From Cinnamomum chago (Eukaryota; Streptophyta; Magnoliopsida; Laurales; Lauraceae): a stretch of DNA of 64,000 nt. The stretch spans positions 36,307,501 through 36,371,500 of the forward strand of contig CP142453.1 of the NCBI GenBank assembly GCA_038049695.1, read 5' to 3'. The notes under the pieces were generated by a model. The model saw only the letters and a list, made by a program, of their open reading frames with translations. It was not told where the DNA came from and searched no databases. Below, in pieces: positions 53,602 to 64,000 of this stretch (the stretch's first letter is position 1; every line of letters starts with the position of its first letter). Position numbers and translations under genes: made by a program.

Positions 53602-55455
53602 TCACCTGAGAATAGGCTGAATAATGCTTTGGGCATTCACGATGCGCTGTTAATTTATCACATAATGCACAAATTAGTCAATTTGTTCAGTTGACTAGAC
53701 GTAATATAATAGTTAAGTTGTTAGGCATCATACCAAACGTGGGTCTATAGGAGAGCTGCCCTGAGAATCTTGAACACGCGAATTGAACGTGGAGCGATGT
53801 GTAGGGTTCTGAATGATTGGGTGCAATACTCGGATGAACCATTTCATATAATTGGGTGCACAGTCTCATGGGTGCGCCACAGGCACACCACGCTCCATCG
53901 GAGACAGGAGGTGGTTATGCCACCTCTCCCATATTTGATCTAAGTAATTGTAAGCGATCCGATATTGATTTGCGGTGGCACCCCTAGCAGCACGCTGCGG
54001 TGCTAGTGGAGTGGGGGTAATGCGTTGGACCCTACCAAACTGCCTAAGCACCCGATCAGGATGATATGGTTCAACGATGTCCATGCATTTAAGACGGCCA
54101 GTATAATAAGCAACCTCCTAAAAGGGGTAATCTGCCATGTGCTCTCGGTAGGGGTCCCACACCACCTGCAACATTAATCAACAAATGCATTAGTTTAATT
54201 GTACAGTACTCAAGTACTCAAATCTTTTATTTATAACTTATAAGACCTTACCTCATGGGCACCAAGATCGCCAAGTGACTCTCGTAATGACTGCAGGTTG
54301 GACATTTGGTCCCTAGACTCTCTTTGTGGCACCCAGCGATGCACCCGCGGTAAATTTTTTGTGTATGTGCGGTTTTGGTGAGGCCTACACTTGAGGAAAT
54401 GCTCGTAAATTCATGCCTCTAGTAGAGTCAGATATCCAACAATCTGCCTGACTCCACTCCGAGTAGCAAACCCCAACTGTCGGTATAGGTACCCAAGCGC
54501 AGCAGCTCCCAAGCATATGTGCGTGCCTCATCGAAGTTCATTAGCAGCCTTAGATAGAGCATTGGGATCATCGGGCCACTCTTGTCTGTGAAGAGTGTAC
54601 AACCCAAGATATACAATAGATATGCTCTAGCAGCATGCTTAATGTGCTCTTCTAGATCCGCATCAGTCATGTCTCCATATAGGTCCCTGAGCTACTCCAG
54701 TCTAATCGACGAGCCCCACACACCTACTAACTTTTCGTGTGCCTGCTGGGATGTGACCCCAAGACCATTCTCTACAAGTATCTTTGATCGCTCAAATGGC
54801 AGTTGCTCCACTGATACAGATTTTTCAGTGACCGAGATCCCTAGAATGATGCTCACGTCATCAAGGGTAATCGTCATTTCACCGAAAGGCATGTGGAATG
54901 TGTTTGTCTCAGGCTGCCATCTTTTCACAAAGGCTGACACCATGTTCTTGTTGATGGAACGATAAGATGTCGCCACCAATGGAGCCAACCCTGAACAGCC
55001 AATGAGACAACTAAAAACAGTATTCTACCTTCCTTCTGAATTCCATGCCCATTCACTGATTTTTTGGGCATGGCTTATGCATTTAAGTGGCGGTCTCTCC
55101 TGCAAAACGAAATAAAAAATAAATTAGTGAAGGTAATAAATATTAAAAACATGTTTACCAAAATTATTCACAAACCTGTTGTTGCCAAATACTTACAGCA
55201 ATATGCGTAGAGAAACTGGGTAGCATGCTCGAACTTGCAGGCCTTCCGGGAATTTCTCCAGTCCTATCATGAACATCAGTTGAAGTTTGTTGACGTACTT
55301 TTTCTGTCGGTTTGGAAACTTTGGTCTCCACTTAGGCTTCGGGTTGTTCTTCAACTACTTCTTCGTCATCCTCGAGCACATTAGCAACAAACCTCTGACG
55401 GAGTCTCCTGTTCGACGCTGTGGGTCGAATCCTAGAGGTCCTAGAGGTACTAGGT
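53602..55455 (-). pseudogene. Plant mobile domain (PMD) protein gene inside the MULE
   Basis: Minus-strand exons appear at 55455-55197, 55099-54252, 54165-53734 and 53646-53602, all with GT..AG borders. The core reads ATSYRSINKNMVSAFVKRWQ, PETNTFHMPFGEMTITLDDV and SIILGISV, the diagnostic PMD string (RWxPETHTFHxPxGEMTITLxDVxxLLGL). It continues with HAARAYLLYILGCTLFTDKS and, at the end, PDRVLRQFGRVQRI. In-frame stops occur near 54690, 54425, 54122 and 53871. PMD proteins are known both as transposon passengers and as host MAIN/MAIL1-type silencing factors. Here the transposon location decides. Confidence 0.88.
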
Positions 55456-56347
55456 CTGAAAAAAAATCATCAGTACATAGTTTAGCACTGAGTCACACAC
55501 CATTCGGCCCTGACTATCCGTGTGGAAATTATAGTTCTGGCGTTACAGAGCCATGAAATTAGCATTTGCTCGGACCCACAGTGTCGAGAAATGACACTCT
55601 GCTCGATTCATTAAAGTCGACAGAAGTTTTTCCACTCAGACCCATACTGCCGAAATAGTTCAATATATGCGGATCATCGAGACCGAAAGTAATATCTGTT
55701 TTCGAACCCACAGTGCCGAACGGGTTCATCGTGCAGACACTAAAATGATGACGATGGCTGGAGAAATGGGGGATACAAAGGTGCATGAGGGAGGAAAAAA
55801 GCTTTGAAAAAACCAAATCTTTGTTCTTAAAAGAAAACTACAGGCATTTCTAATCAAGTAAAAGTTATCAAAATCACTCATGGAGGTTGGAAAGTCGACG
55901 ATTCACAGTAATGCAGTTTGACGAAGAAGGCAAGAAGAGAGAGATGGCTAAACATGAAGTGCGGCGTTCATGTCCGGGTGGGGGAGCTCGTCGAGATCAC
56001 CTTCGATGTGGAGGGTGCAGCGAAACGGCGATTTACAGAGTGAAATGGGAGGGAAGAATACAGAGTGTAGGGAGTAATTTCATCGAGTCCAGCAATGGGT
56101 GTTTTAGGGAAAATGCAAAGTGTATAAAGAAAAAATTGAAAATTTCTTCACTGAAGACCACTGTGTAAAGAGATGCAGTGTGTGGAGAGCAAATCCCAGT
56201 GTGCAGGTAGCAGCTTTCTAATAATAAATAGCCCTTTTATACAAAAAAAAAAACTCCCACTTTATCAATGGTTTTGGAATCCTTGGGAAATGGGAACAAC
56301 ATGTGAAAATGGAATTATATATTCTCCTATTTGAGTAATTCTAATAA

Positions 56348-57910
56348 GAGGATTAAAACAGATTAGGTGATCACCATACCGAAAAAGTAATTTTAAGTGC
56401 CCTTGCACCAAATCAGTCATTTTGCCCGAAAATGTATTTTTTCTTAACATTCTCTATTAGGATCCCTATCGTCTTTTTTTTAAATGTTAAGGGTCCCTAG
56501 CGACCCTGCGTTTGACCCATTCTTACATTTTTGGGCTTAAAAGCCTGATTTTCTCTCTTGTTTGTTTCCTACTCCTTCCTCAGCGTCGACTGCGACTCCA
56601 CATCAACTGCCAGGCATATTCATAGTGGTTCCCAACGGTCCTCCATCAAGCCATTGCAGTTCCCTCCAATGCCCCCTTTGTCGAATGTATGTTCCCTAAA
56701 AAAAACCCTTTTTTCGTTTTTGTTTGTTATCTCATAGTCGGCTGGGTTGTGCCATCGCCATCCCTTTTGCGATATCACATTTCCTCTTACCACACATCTA
56801 CTCTCCACTTGAGAATGGGATTCTAAAAGGGTGATTTGCACCGGTTTTGTATCATAACCTGGAAGGAAAAAAAAAAAGCCCTAAAAATAGTTGAAACCCT
56901 TCCTAGAAGACAATAGGCAAAGAGTTGAAGAGGGGGATTTCATGCTTGCGTTTTTTAGAAGGTTTTCAAATGGAAATGCCATAGCTTTCATCCACCGTGA
57001 CTTTGGGCATTGATTCAAATAGGCTAAACTCAATATTTGTTGCATTTGCGTGAAGTTGTCTCTAGTATTTCCAATTGGTTTATGTTCATTTTTTTAAGGT
57101 CTGAAATATTGATATTAACTTAACACAATCATTGGTATGAAAACCCCATGGCTAAGGAAGGTTTTGATGAATCTGGAGGGTGGAAATGAAAGCCTCATGG
57201 TCATTTTTTTTCTAGGGATGTAAATGGGTTCCCGATTCTTTGATTACCCAAATGTTCTGACCCGTTAAAAACCGACCATGGGTCCTTATTTAGGCCCCGA
57301 TAAGTAAATGGGTCCGAGTCCGATTCCACCTTGGTTCGGACCCGTGGATCCGAGACTCGACGTATTACCTCAATTTTCGAAAATCTCACTTAAAAGCCAT
57401 GTTTTTTTAATATCATTTTCTACCTAGACCCTGACCCAGATCCAAACCCATCCCATATATGGTTCTAGTTCTGGTGCCAAGAAACTAGTTCTGGGTCTGG
57501 ATCCGGTTCCACATTCTCCTTAACGGTTCTGGTTTCGGGTCCACCATGGACCCGGACCGGAACCGACCTATTTACAACTCTATTTTTTTCCAAGAACATG
57601 GAATGAGGGATGAGTTTCGTGCATTTATAAGCGTACACCGCATGGTCGGTAGAGACCCTTAACATTATAAATAAATATTGATTGAGACCCTACAAACAAA
57701 GTAAATGAGAGTTCTGTGAGGGTTAGGATGGACCGTAAGATCTCAATTGACCCTTAACATTGCAAATGAAGGTCGATGGGGACCCTAATAGATCAGAAAG
57801 CTTTAAAAAATTATGTTTTCGGGCAAAATGACTGATTTTGTACAAATGGCACTTAAAATTACCTTTTTGGTATTGTGGTCACCTAATCTGTTTTTTCTGA
57901 TTAAATCCCC
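56348..57910. mobile_element. Non-autonomous MULE-like element with long inverted ends
   Basis: The perfect 9-bp repeat TTCTAATAA flanks it (56339-56347, 57911-57919). The first and last roughly 150 bp are inverted copies, sharing ACAGATTAGGTGA, GTAATTTTAAGTGCC and TCAGTCATTTTGCCCGAAAA. The 1.2-kb interior has no transposase and no recognised captured gene. Confidence 0.88.
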
Positions 57911-57919
57911 TTCTAATAA

Positions 57920-58122
57920 TCACCAAGTCAAATGAAATACATACCAATTCATGAGTGTATATGTGTCTTGTGGACCATTGTGTTGGTGAAAGTAATGTGT
58001 AAATTTTACCTAAGAGATTTATAATATGCATAAAATAAACAAAGTTAAATTCTTAAGGGGTCCTTTTTTATGTTAATCCACTTGTAATTAAGTGGACAGT
58101 GATGCAATCTTTAAGATGCAAA
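57920..58122. other. Short intergenic spacer
   Basis: Nothing recognised between the two elements. Confidence 0.5.
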
Positions 58123-59920
58123 TTAACCGCAAGTGCACGAGTGTCTATGTGAGACAGTGGCACATACGGGTCGAACCCATAGGGAGATAATTAAAGAAAT
58201 TGTTTAATTAAGAAAACTAACTAATTAAAGAAACTGAATTTTTGGAGTGGTGAGTGTTAAATATTGCATATTTTATCCCTCCTTAGTCCGAGTTTTATCA
58301 GCATCACATATGCATATCATTTGCTTTACACGGAGATTTTATCATTCTATCACATCAACGGATTATCGGATTATCGTCGCTTATAACTTCATTTTAACTC
58401 GTAAAATGACGTTGTTTCCTTGCGTCATTTCATTGGATGTGGAATTCTGTGCAAAATCGGCTACTCATTTGTATTCATACGAGTTCAGACGAGTAACATA
58501 CGAAGCGGCAAAGATTACATGCATAAATTTGATTATTTATAGTGCATTTTTATGTAATTTCTCTTGTGTAGGCGGACCCCACGACTACCTCAACCTTCCG
58601 GCCAGTGTCCCAAGACATCACGAAGAGATTTTAATAAAAGAAGTTACGTGAAGAAGGCTTAGTGAAGAAATCTTGGTGAAGAGTTGAAGAATTCCATAAT
58701 GAGAGGAAAAGACTTTAATAATAAAAGAAGCCATTTTCTAATACAAATGGTGGGTATAAAAGCAATCCTGGTAAAAGGAAATGAACCAATCAAATGCCCT
58801 TAATGTTTTTCACAAATTGGAATGTATTTGTAGAGAGAGTAAATCTTTTGGAAAGACAATCTTTTTTGTAATTTTATTTTTACTTTATCTACACTTTTAG
58901 ATTGTAATTAGGAGCTTATTTATAACTAATCTAGAGAGTGTATGAAATTGAAGATGAAAATTTGGAGCTCTTTCTTGATGTTTAGTGGCTAAAGCTCTTG
59001 GATTAGGCTCTCATTTTGAAACTAAGTAATGTGATTAGTTCAATTCCATACATGTTTTAGTTTAAATTCCCTACTTGTGCCTTGATTGATTAGTAGATTT
59101 TATATATAATTGTGTCAATCTCTCTCATTTTCCGTGCTCTATCTCTACACTTGATCCTTGGATAATTTCAATTGATGCTTTGTAGTTGGATTGAATCCTC
59201 TGATATGGCATGCTCTAGAGCCCTTATCTTTAATCTTTTGTAACTTGATTTTGATGATTAATTTTTAGGGTAGTTAGGTTGTGATCTAGAATCTTGACAT
59301 TTTGATATTCTTTACTTGGACCTTCATTGGTATATCATCTAATCCAATTAGGCAAGAGATTGCTAATTGGATTGTAGATTTGAGAGTTAAATTAGAACAT
59401 ACATTGTTTGAATTAATTACATACTTAGTGGATATTGGATTGCCTAATCTCTTTTTTAATTTTTAATTTAAATTCTTGTTTGATTTGTTATTTTCACTTC
59501 TAGATTGTTAGTTCTACAATTCACATAACTTGTTTTAAAATCTTACATATTTCACACCACGTCTTCACCTTAAAGCTTTCATTCCCACCACCATTCATCC
59601 ACTAGTTTAGTGTAGTTTGTTAGATCTTATTAATTTTATATTTTAGATTGTTAGTTAGAGTAGTTTAGTTGCTATTTTGGTTTTCTTTCACATTTCAATT
59701 AGTCAAATTCAATTTTTTTACACATAGTTTAGTAGTTTTAATTGTTCCCTTCAATTGTCTATATTATCTATATCTTAGTTCAATTCTCTTTTAATTGGAT
59801 TCATTGCTTGTTTCATCATCTCTTTGTGGGATCGATAATCCGGACTCTTTAATTTTTTACTACTTGATGACACTATAGTCTTGCGGTTAAATGTTGCACA
59901 TATAAGTGTTGATCAGGGAG
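58123..59920. mobile_element. Solo LTR or fold-back-like element
   Basis: Two readings fit. First, TGTTAAATATTGC (58255) to TGTTGATCA (59915) looks like a 1.66-kb solo LTR with flanks GTGAG/GGGAG (4 of 5). Second, TTAACCGCAAG (58123-58133) and its exact reverse complement (59880-59890) are followed inward on both sides by GAACCCATAGGGAGAT/GATCCCACAAAGAGAT, giving inverted ends of about 70 bp. No coding potential is recognised. Confidence 0.45.
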
Positions 59921-62900
59921 TGAATCAAAAAAGACAAAATCAAGCAACTAATTAGAATGTGAAAATTAAAAATTAATAAAAATGACTAGAGCATAGGAAT
60001 CCATTAAGCATCTATCACCTTATTCATAAAGAATCCCTAACTTGTTCCAAGTTTTTTTTCTTCAAATGAAAAATAAATCGATATTTTTTATTTGGGTGAT
60101 TTAACTTTAAAATCTATTTTTATTAAAAATATTAAATAATCATTTTCAAAAGCCAAGACCTCCTTCACTTCATAAAATAATTAAAATAATTTAAACATTA
60201 CCCATCGAAAGTAAGTATAAACTAACCTAAGTTTTAAGCATGGCCTATCAAATCTAAGCACGGTTAGTCAAAAATCTAATTTTAATTTTAGAAATCAAGC
60301 TTGGAAGTTGCCTAGGGCAAGAAGACAAGCCTATTATACAATAAAAGCATGACATAACAGAACAAGTTAGAACTACCAAATAAACAAGAGAGAAACACTT
60401 ATCTTCATCCAAACCCCAATCAAAAGAACTAGCCAGCCATTACAAATAATACTTCTTAAGTTTTCATTAAAAAAGTTGGACAAGGCCCAAAACTACCCTA
60501 AAAATAAAAATAAAAATATGAAAAACTAGAACTAGAACGGACCTAGAACTAGGGGGGGGGGGGTCATCTTTCCAACTTTGGCTCTTTCAAAGATCCTTCG
60601 ATGTGCATGTATTCCATAGAAATTCAACTTTTCTAGAGATAAAAACAACCCCTTATTAGGCGTGAATTCGAGTGTGGGTCCCACCTATGGGACGTCCAAC
60701 ACAAGGATTGAGCCTTGGCCTCTTTATCTTCATTCCTCTTTGGCTTGATCTCCTTCTTAATCTTCACAAATTTGAATTGTTTTTCAAATCTTTTTGGAGT
60801 GCTTTCCATCTTGAGCTCTATCAACTTCTTCATTTTCGAAAATATTGGGGTAGCGGATCACTTTCAAAAACATTTGAAAGTTTGAATCTTGCAACCAACT
60901 AGAACCACCCCTCCCTTGGGCGTGTCTTGGAATTCATGCCCAAGCCTGGTCCTTTTTTATTTCTTTTCTTTTCTTTATTCTTCCTCTCAATTATTTCTCT
61001 CCAAGCTTATCTCTAGCGCGGACCCCATTTTCACCATAATTTCCTATAAGAATAAAGAATGTAATTTAGCCATAATGAATTGTATGAGATTCATGAATAC
61101 CATGCATGTGACCCACATCAATTTGAAATTGTACCTAATTATGCTATGATGTAAGAGTTTGATGCATATTTAAAATCAAAAGGCTAATTGGTGTGACACT
61201 GGGGTGATGCAAACCATTGATATCATAATATTCATGCAAGATTGATGATTTTGAATTATTTTGACTAAAATTTCAATTTTGATGCTTACAAGCATGATAT
61301 CATGAAACTCTATGCAAATGACACTAATTAAGTCCACAATTTTGCATAAATGATGAATTAAAGTACAATTTTGTGGACTTTTCAGCCAAACATATCCTTA
61401 TCCACGGATACAACCAATCCATGGGTTCGTTGGATATGGACATGTTAAGTAAGTGTAAAGCGGTGTGTATGTACTTAAGCAAACAAATGAAAAAGAAATG
61501 ATCATTTGCCTCTTATGCATTGGATGAAAAATGGGTTTTACATGTGTAAATGTAACATATATGAGACTCACTATCACATTTGTCAAAATCACCATTTTCA
61601 TGTGAGTAAATGCATAAATCAAATGCTTTTAGATGTGTTCACATTTTATTTTATTTTATTATATTTTCACAAATCTTTCATAAAATTTAAAAATGAAATT
61701 AAACATCTTGATGTTTATTATTAATATGAGAACATTGAACGGTTCGGATCATGATTTGGGAGCCCACTGAAGTGTAAAAAACCATATCCATAGGTTTTAT
61801 TTTTTAGACTTTTATTTTTACAAAGCAACTCTTAACATCTATATACAATTAAGTGTTTATGGCTCACACTATGGCTTACACAAGTAAAGAGGATGAACCA
61901 CTTGGATTGCCATTTTGCGCCCCGCCGCCCCCCCCCCCCCCCCCCCCCCCCCCGGCCAAAAAAAAAAAGTAGCTCAAGGGATTTTGGTTTAACGATCATC
62001 ATTATATTGTAACATATACCACCACCCATCCTCATTATATATATTGAAGCAATAAGGATGGGTGTTGTGGAGAGTGCCACATCAATGACAGGACATTATA
62101 AGGGTGCAACGTTAGAGCTCCCAAAATAGCCATGTGGATTTCTATGCTCTCTTAAGTGTTAAGTTTCTATACCAACTCCTTTCAATATTTCTCTTCTAAA
62201 TATTTTCAATTATTTCCCACAATCTCCTAAATTATTGGGTGTACACGGTTCCTCTCAGGGGTCGTTTGTCTTTTACGCATGGGATAAAAAGATTTCATTT
62301 TCATATGTAAATACAACATATATAAATGTTATATATGTAATCATTATGCACGTGATTCATTTTATCATGTTTGTTTACAAACATCATTTTCACACCTTTT
62401 ACACAAGTGATTCAATTTACAACGTTTGTTTTGACTACATGCGTAAATGTATAAATTTCATTTTTATATGTATATTTAAAATAACATATTGATATTCGAC
62501 CAATATCATATTAAACATCAATAGAAGATCTTTAAACCTTTTGTAATTATAATGATATACATTGAAATTTCTATGAGATAAATATTTATTTTTAAACCTC
62601 AAAACACAAAAGAAGATCAATTAACCATTCATATGAATAATTTACCAAAAAAAAAAAAAACCATTCATATGAATAATGAGCATGACCATGGATGATCTCA
62701 ATATGAATGACTTCGTGACAATACAAAATAGAGCCATGAACTTGTTTTCTCCTTTTTAGAGTGAAGGTGCCGTAGTAAGCCGTAGTAATAAAAATAAAGA
62801 ATTGCCAACATTCTAAAATGCAAAACTAATATTCTCCTTTGATCCTCAATGGATTCTCTTCCATTTTAAAATGGATATATTTGATGCATATTATTAGGAA

Positions 62901-63230
62901 AAAATGCATAAATTATTCTATCAATCACATTATCATTTTTATAACATTATAGTAAAAGACAAAATGTATGCCTCATAAAAGATAGCAAATGACAACAAAC
63001 CACTAGTAAATATAAACATAAATATATCCATAAAAAAAATGAGTCAATAGCATTTAAACTTTAAAATTGGACATATCCATCAAAAAATAATTCATAATAT
63101 TAAAACTTTAAAGTAAACGTATCTATTAAAAAATAAATCTAATACACTATAACTCTAAACTTGAACATATTCATTAACATGCTCAAACATTCCAAAATCG
63201 ATCATCCGCATTATTATAACTAACATTTAT
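59921..63230. other. AT-rich region without recognised genes
   Basis: Homopolymers G12 (60552-60563) and C26 (61928-61953) stand out. Related AT-rich segments near 61500-61620 and 62270-62470 (TACATGTGTAAATGTAACATA, TATGTAAATACAACATATA) may be copies of one MITE family. No coding similarity found. Confidence 0.45.
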
Positions 63231-63325
63231 TTAATCTAGATAGATTCATCTAATCTATCCAATAGCCACTCAAGTCGATCATCCACATTATAGGTTAACA
63301 TGCTCAAACATTCTGAAGTCGGTGG
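63170..63325. repeat. Short imperfect duplication
   Basis: ACATGCTCAAACATTC recurs at about 63177 and 63299, and GATCATCC(G/A)CATTAT recurs at about 63200 and 63278. Confidence 0.55.
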
Positions 63326-63399
63326 GGAGCCCTTTGATTGGTCAATAACACATCTCTTCCATCCCCTATTTATCCCCTTATATAATATTGAGCTTTTGA

Positions 63400-63929
63400 A
63401 AGTTGATAGTATTTCTATGTCGATAAAATTCATAGTTTGGGTGCACTTGAAGTTGACATATGAAACAAAATAGGATAAATAGGTGATTAGCTAAATAATT
63501 AACAGAATTACACTAGAATAAATTATTACTAAAGCACTCACCTCAACGAACCCATCCCAAACTTCTTCACTAGTAGTAACCTTTTTGTAACAACATCCCA
63601 TCCAAAACCATTTAATCCCATGAGAATCTGGATATGATTGTAGTGGATCTTCAATGTTCTAAGCTGATTCTAATTTTACTTTTATCATAAGCATCTCTAA
63701 ATTTGTCTTTCATTAGTTGTTAAAGCTTCTTCCAACGTTCCAAAGTAAATCCATTGTCGTCTTTTCTCCCAAAATTTATTTGTTCTGACGTGATATCAGT
63801 TAAATATCTATCAGCAACCTCTGTCCATGTGATGCTCTTCTTCTCTCTTATTTGACATTTGTAAATTGTGGATGACCCAACAATCATTCCACAATTTCCT
63901 GCATTATTGCCATCTTTTATACTATCCAT
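63400..63929 (-). pseudogene. Myb/SANT-like (Myb_DNA-bind_3 type) protein, broken
   Basis: From a Met at 63929 the frame reads MDSIKDGNNAGN, then ITWTEVADRYLTDITSEQIN and GRKDDNGFTLERWKKL. The domain continues after a stop as QLMKDKFRDAYDKSKI. After a frameshift it runs GLNGFGWDVVT and KKVTTSEEVWDGFVE, followed by a GTGAGT donor (63541). A next exon near 63452-63400 reads VHPNYEFYRHRNTINFQ. This is the layout of the plant Myb/SANT-like domain (TWTxxxDRxxxDLxxEQ...GFxWDxxTKxVTAxxEVWDxxI...HPxAxxYR), often found in PIF/Harbinger-associated genes. At least one stop and one frameshift make it a pseudogene. Confidence 0.7.
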
Positions 63930-64000
63930 TTCTAAATAACACAATAAACCTATCTTTGTAGATGGTATAATAAAAAACAACAATAATAAACATTGAATAA

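Larger units (their letters stand above)
49301..56218. mobile_element. 6.9-kb MULE with 9-bp duplication: transposase-OTU plus antisense PMD gene
   Basis: The terminal inverted repeats match at 39 of the first 45 positions by eye, sharing GGGATTTGCTCTCCACACAC. The 9-bp target duplication TAATAATAA (49292-49300 and 56219-56227) has the Mutator-type length, though it lies in an AAT-rich context. Two broken genes converge inside: transposase-OTU on plus and a plant mobile domain gene on minus. Confidence 0.9.

Noticed and set aside
58247-58651. 134-codon plus-strand frame
   Set aside because: It lies inside the LTR/fold-back element and has no family resemblance.

Overview
The window is nuclear DNA from a flowering plant. 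It is AT-rich and intron-bearing, and it is crowded with every major class of plant transposon (Ty1/copia, Ty3/gypsy, RTE and L1 LINEs, SINEs, hAT, MULE, Tourist-like MITEs, Helitrons). I cannot name the species.

Only two intact host genes are recognisable, both on the minus strand and both rebuilt here from consensus GT..AG splice sites with phase kept throughout. The first is a 40S ribosomal protein S8 gene (5 coding exons, 225 aa, 4630-14834). The second is a multidomain FKBP immunophilin of the ROF1/FKBP62 type (13 coding exons, 575 aa, 39196-47483) with three FKBP domains and a TPR region. Both genes carry transposon debris in large introns: a nearly full-length RTE LINE, an RNase H fragment and a copia remnant in RPS8; RTE, L1 and MITE fragments in FKBP62.

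Layout. 1-4600: tandem repeats, MITEs and a SINE with a perfect 12-bp target duplication. 4630-14960: RPS8 and its intronic elements. 15130-20730: Helitron ends, a tandem duplication, an LTR with a tRNA-Met-type primer site that is split by an 861-bp hAT element with a perfect 8-bp duplication, and a MITE. 20770-29130: a decayed autonomous Helitron (Rep, PIF1-type helicase, RPA-like protein) split by a 2.8-kb solo LTR, followed by a Tourist-like MITE. 30950-35776: a very young gag-only gypsy element with 540-bp LTRs differing at about two positions and a perfect ATATT duplication. 39196-47815: FKBP62 and promoter. 49301-56218: a 6.9-kb MULE with a 9-bp duplication, encoding a broken transposase-OTU protein on one strand and a broken plant mobile domain (PMD) protein on the other. 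56348-57910: a non-autonomous MULE-like element. 58120-59920: an LTR or fold-back-like element. 63400-63930: a broken Myb/SANT-like gene.

The most striking object is the gag-only retrotransposon. Its non-coding interior holds, in antisense to gag, a genomic piece of the translation release factor eRF3/GSPT1 GTPase gene (with splice junctions) and a piece of the HECT ubiquitin ligase UPL3 gene. Both are embedded between GC-rich islands built from the palindrome GGGCGCCC. This looks like a recently mobile, gene-fragment-carrying element with modular spacers.
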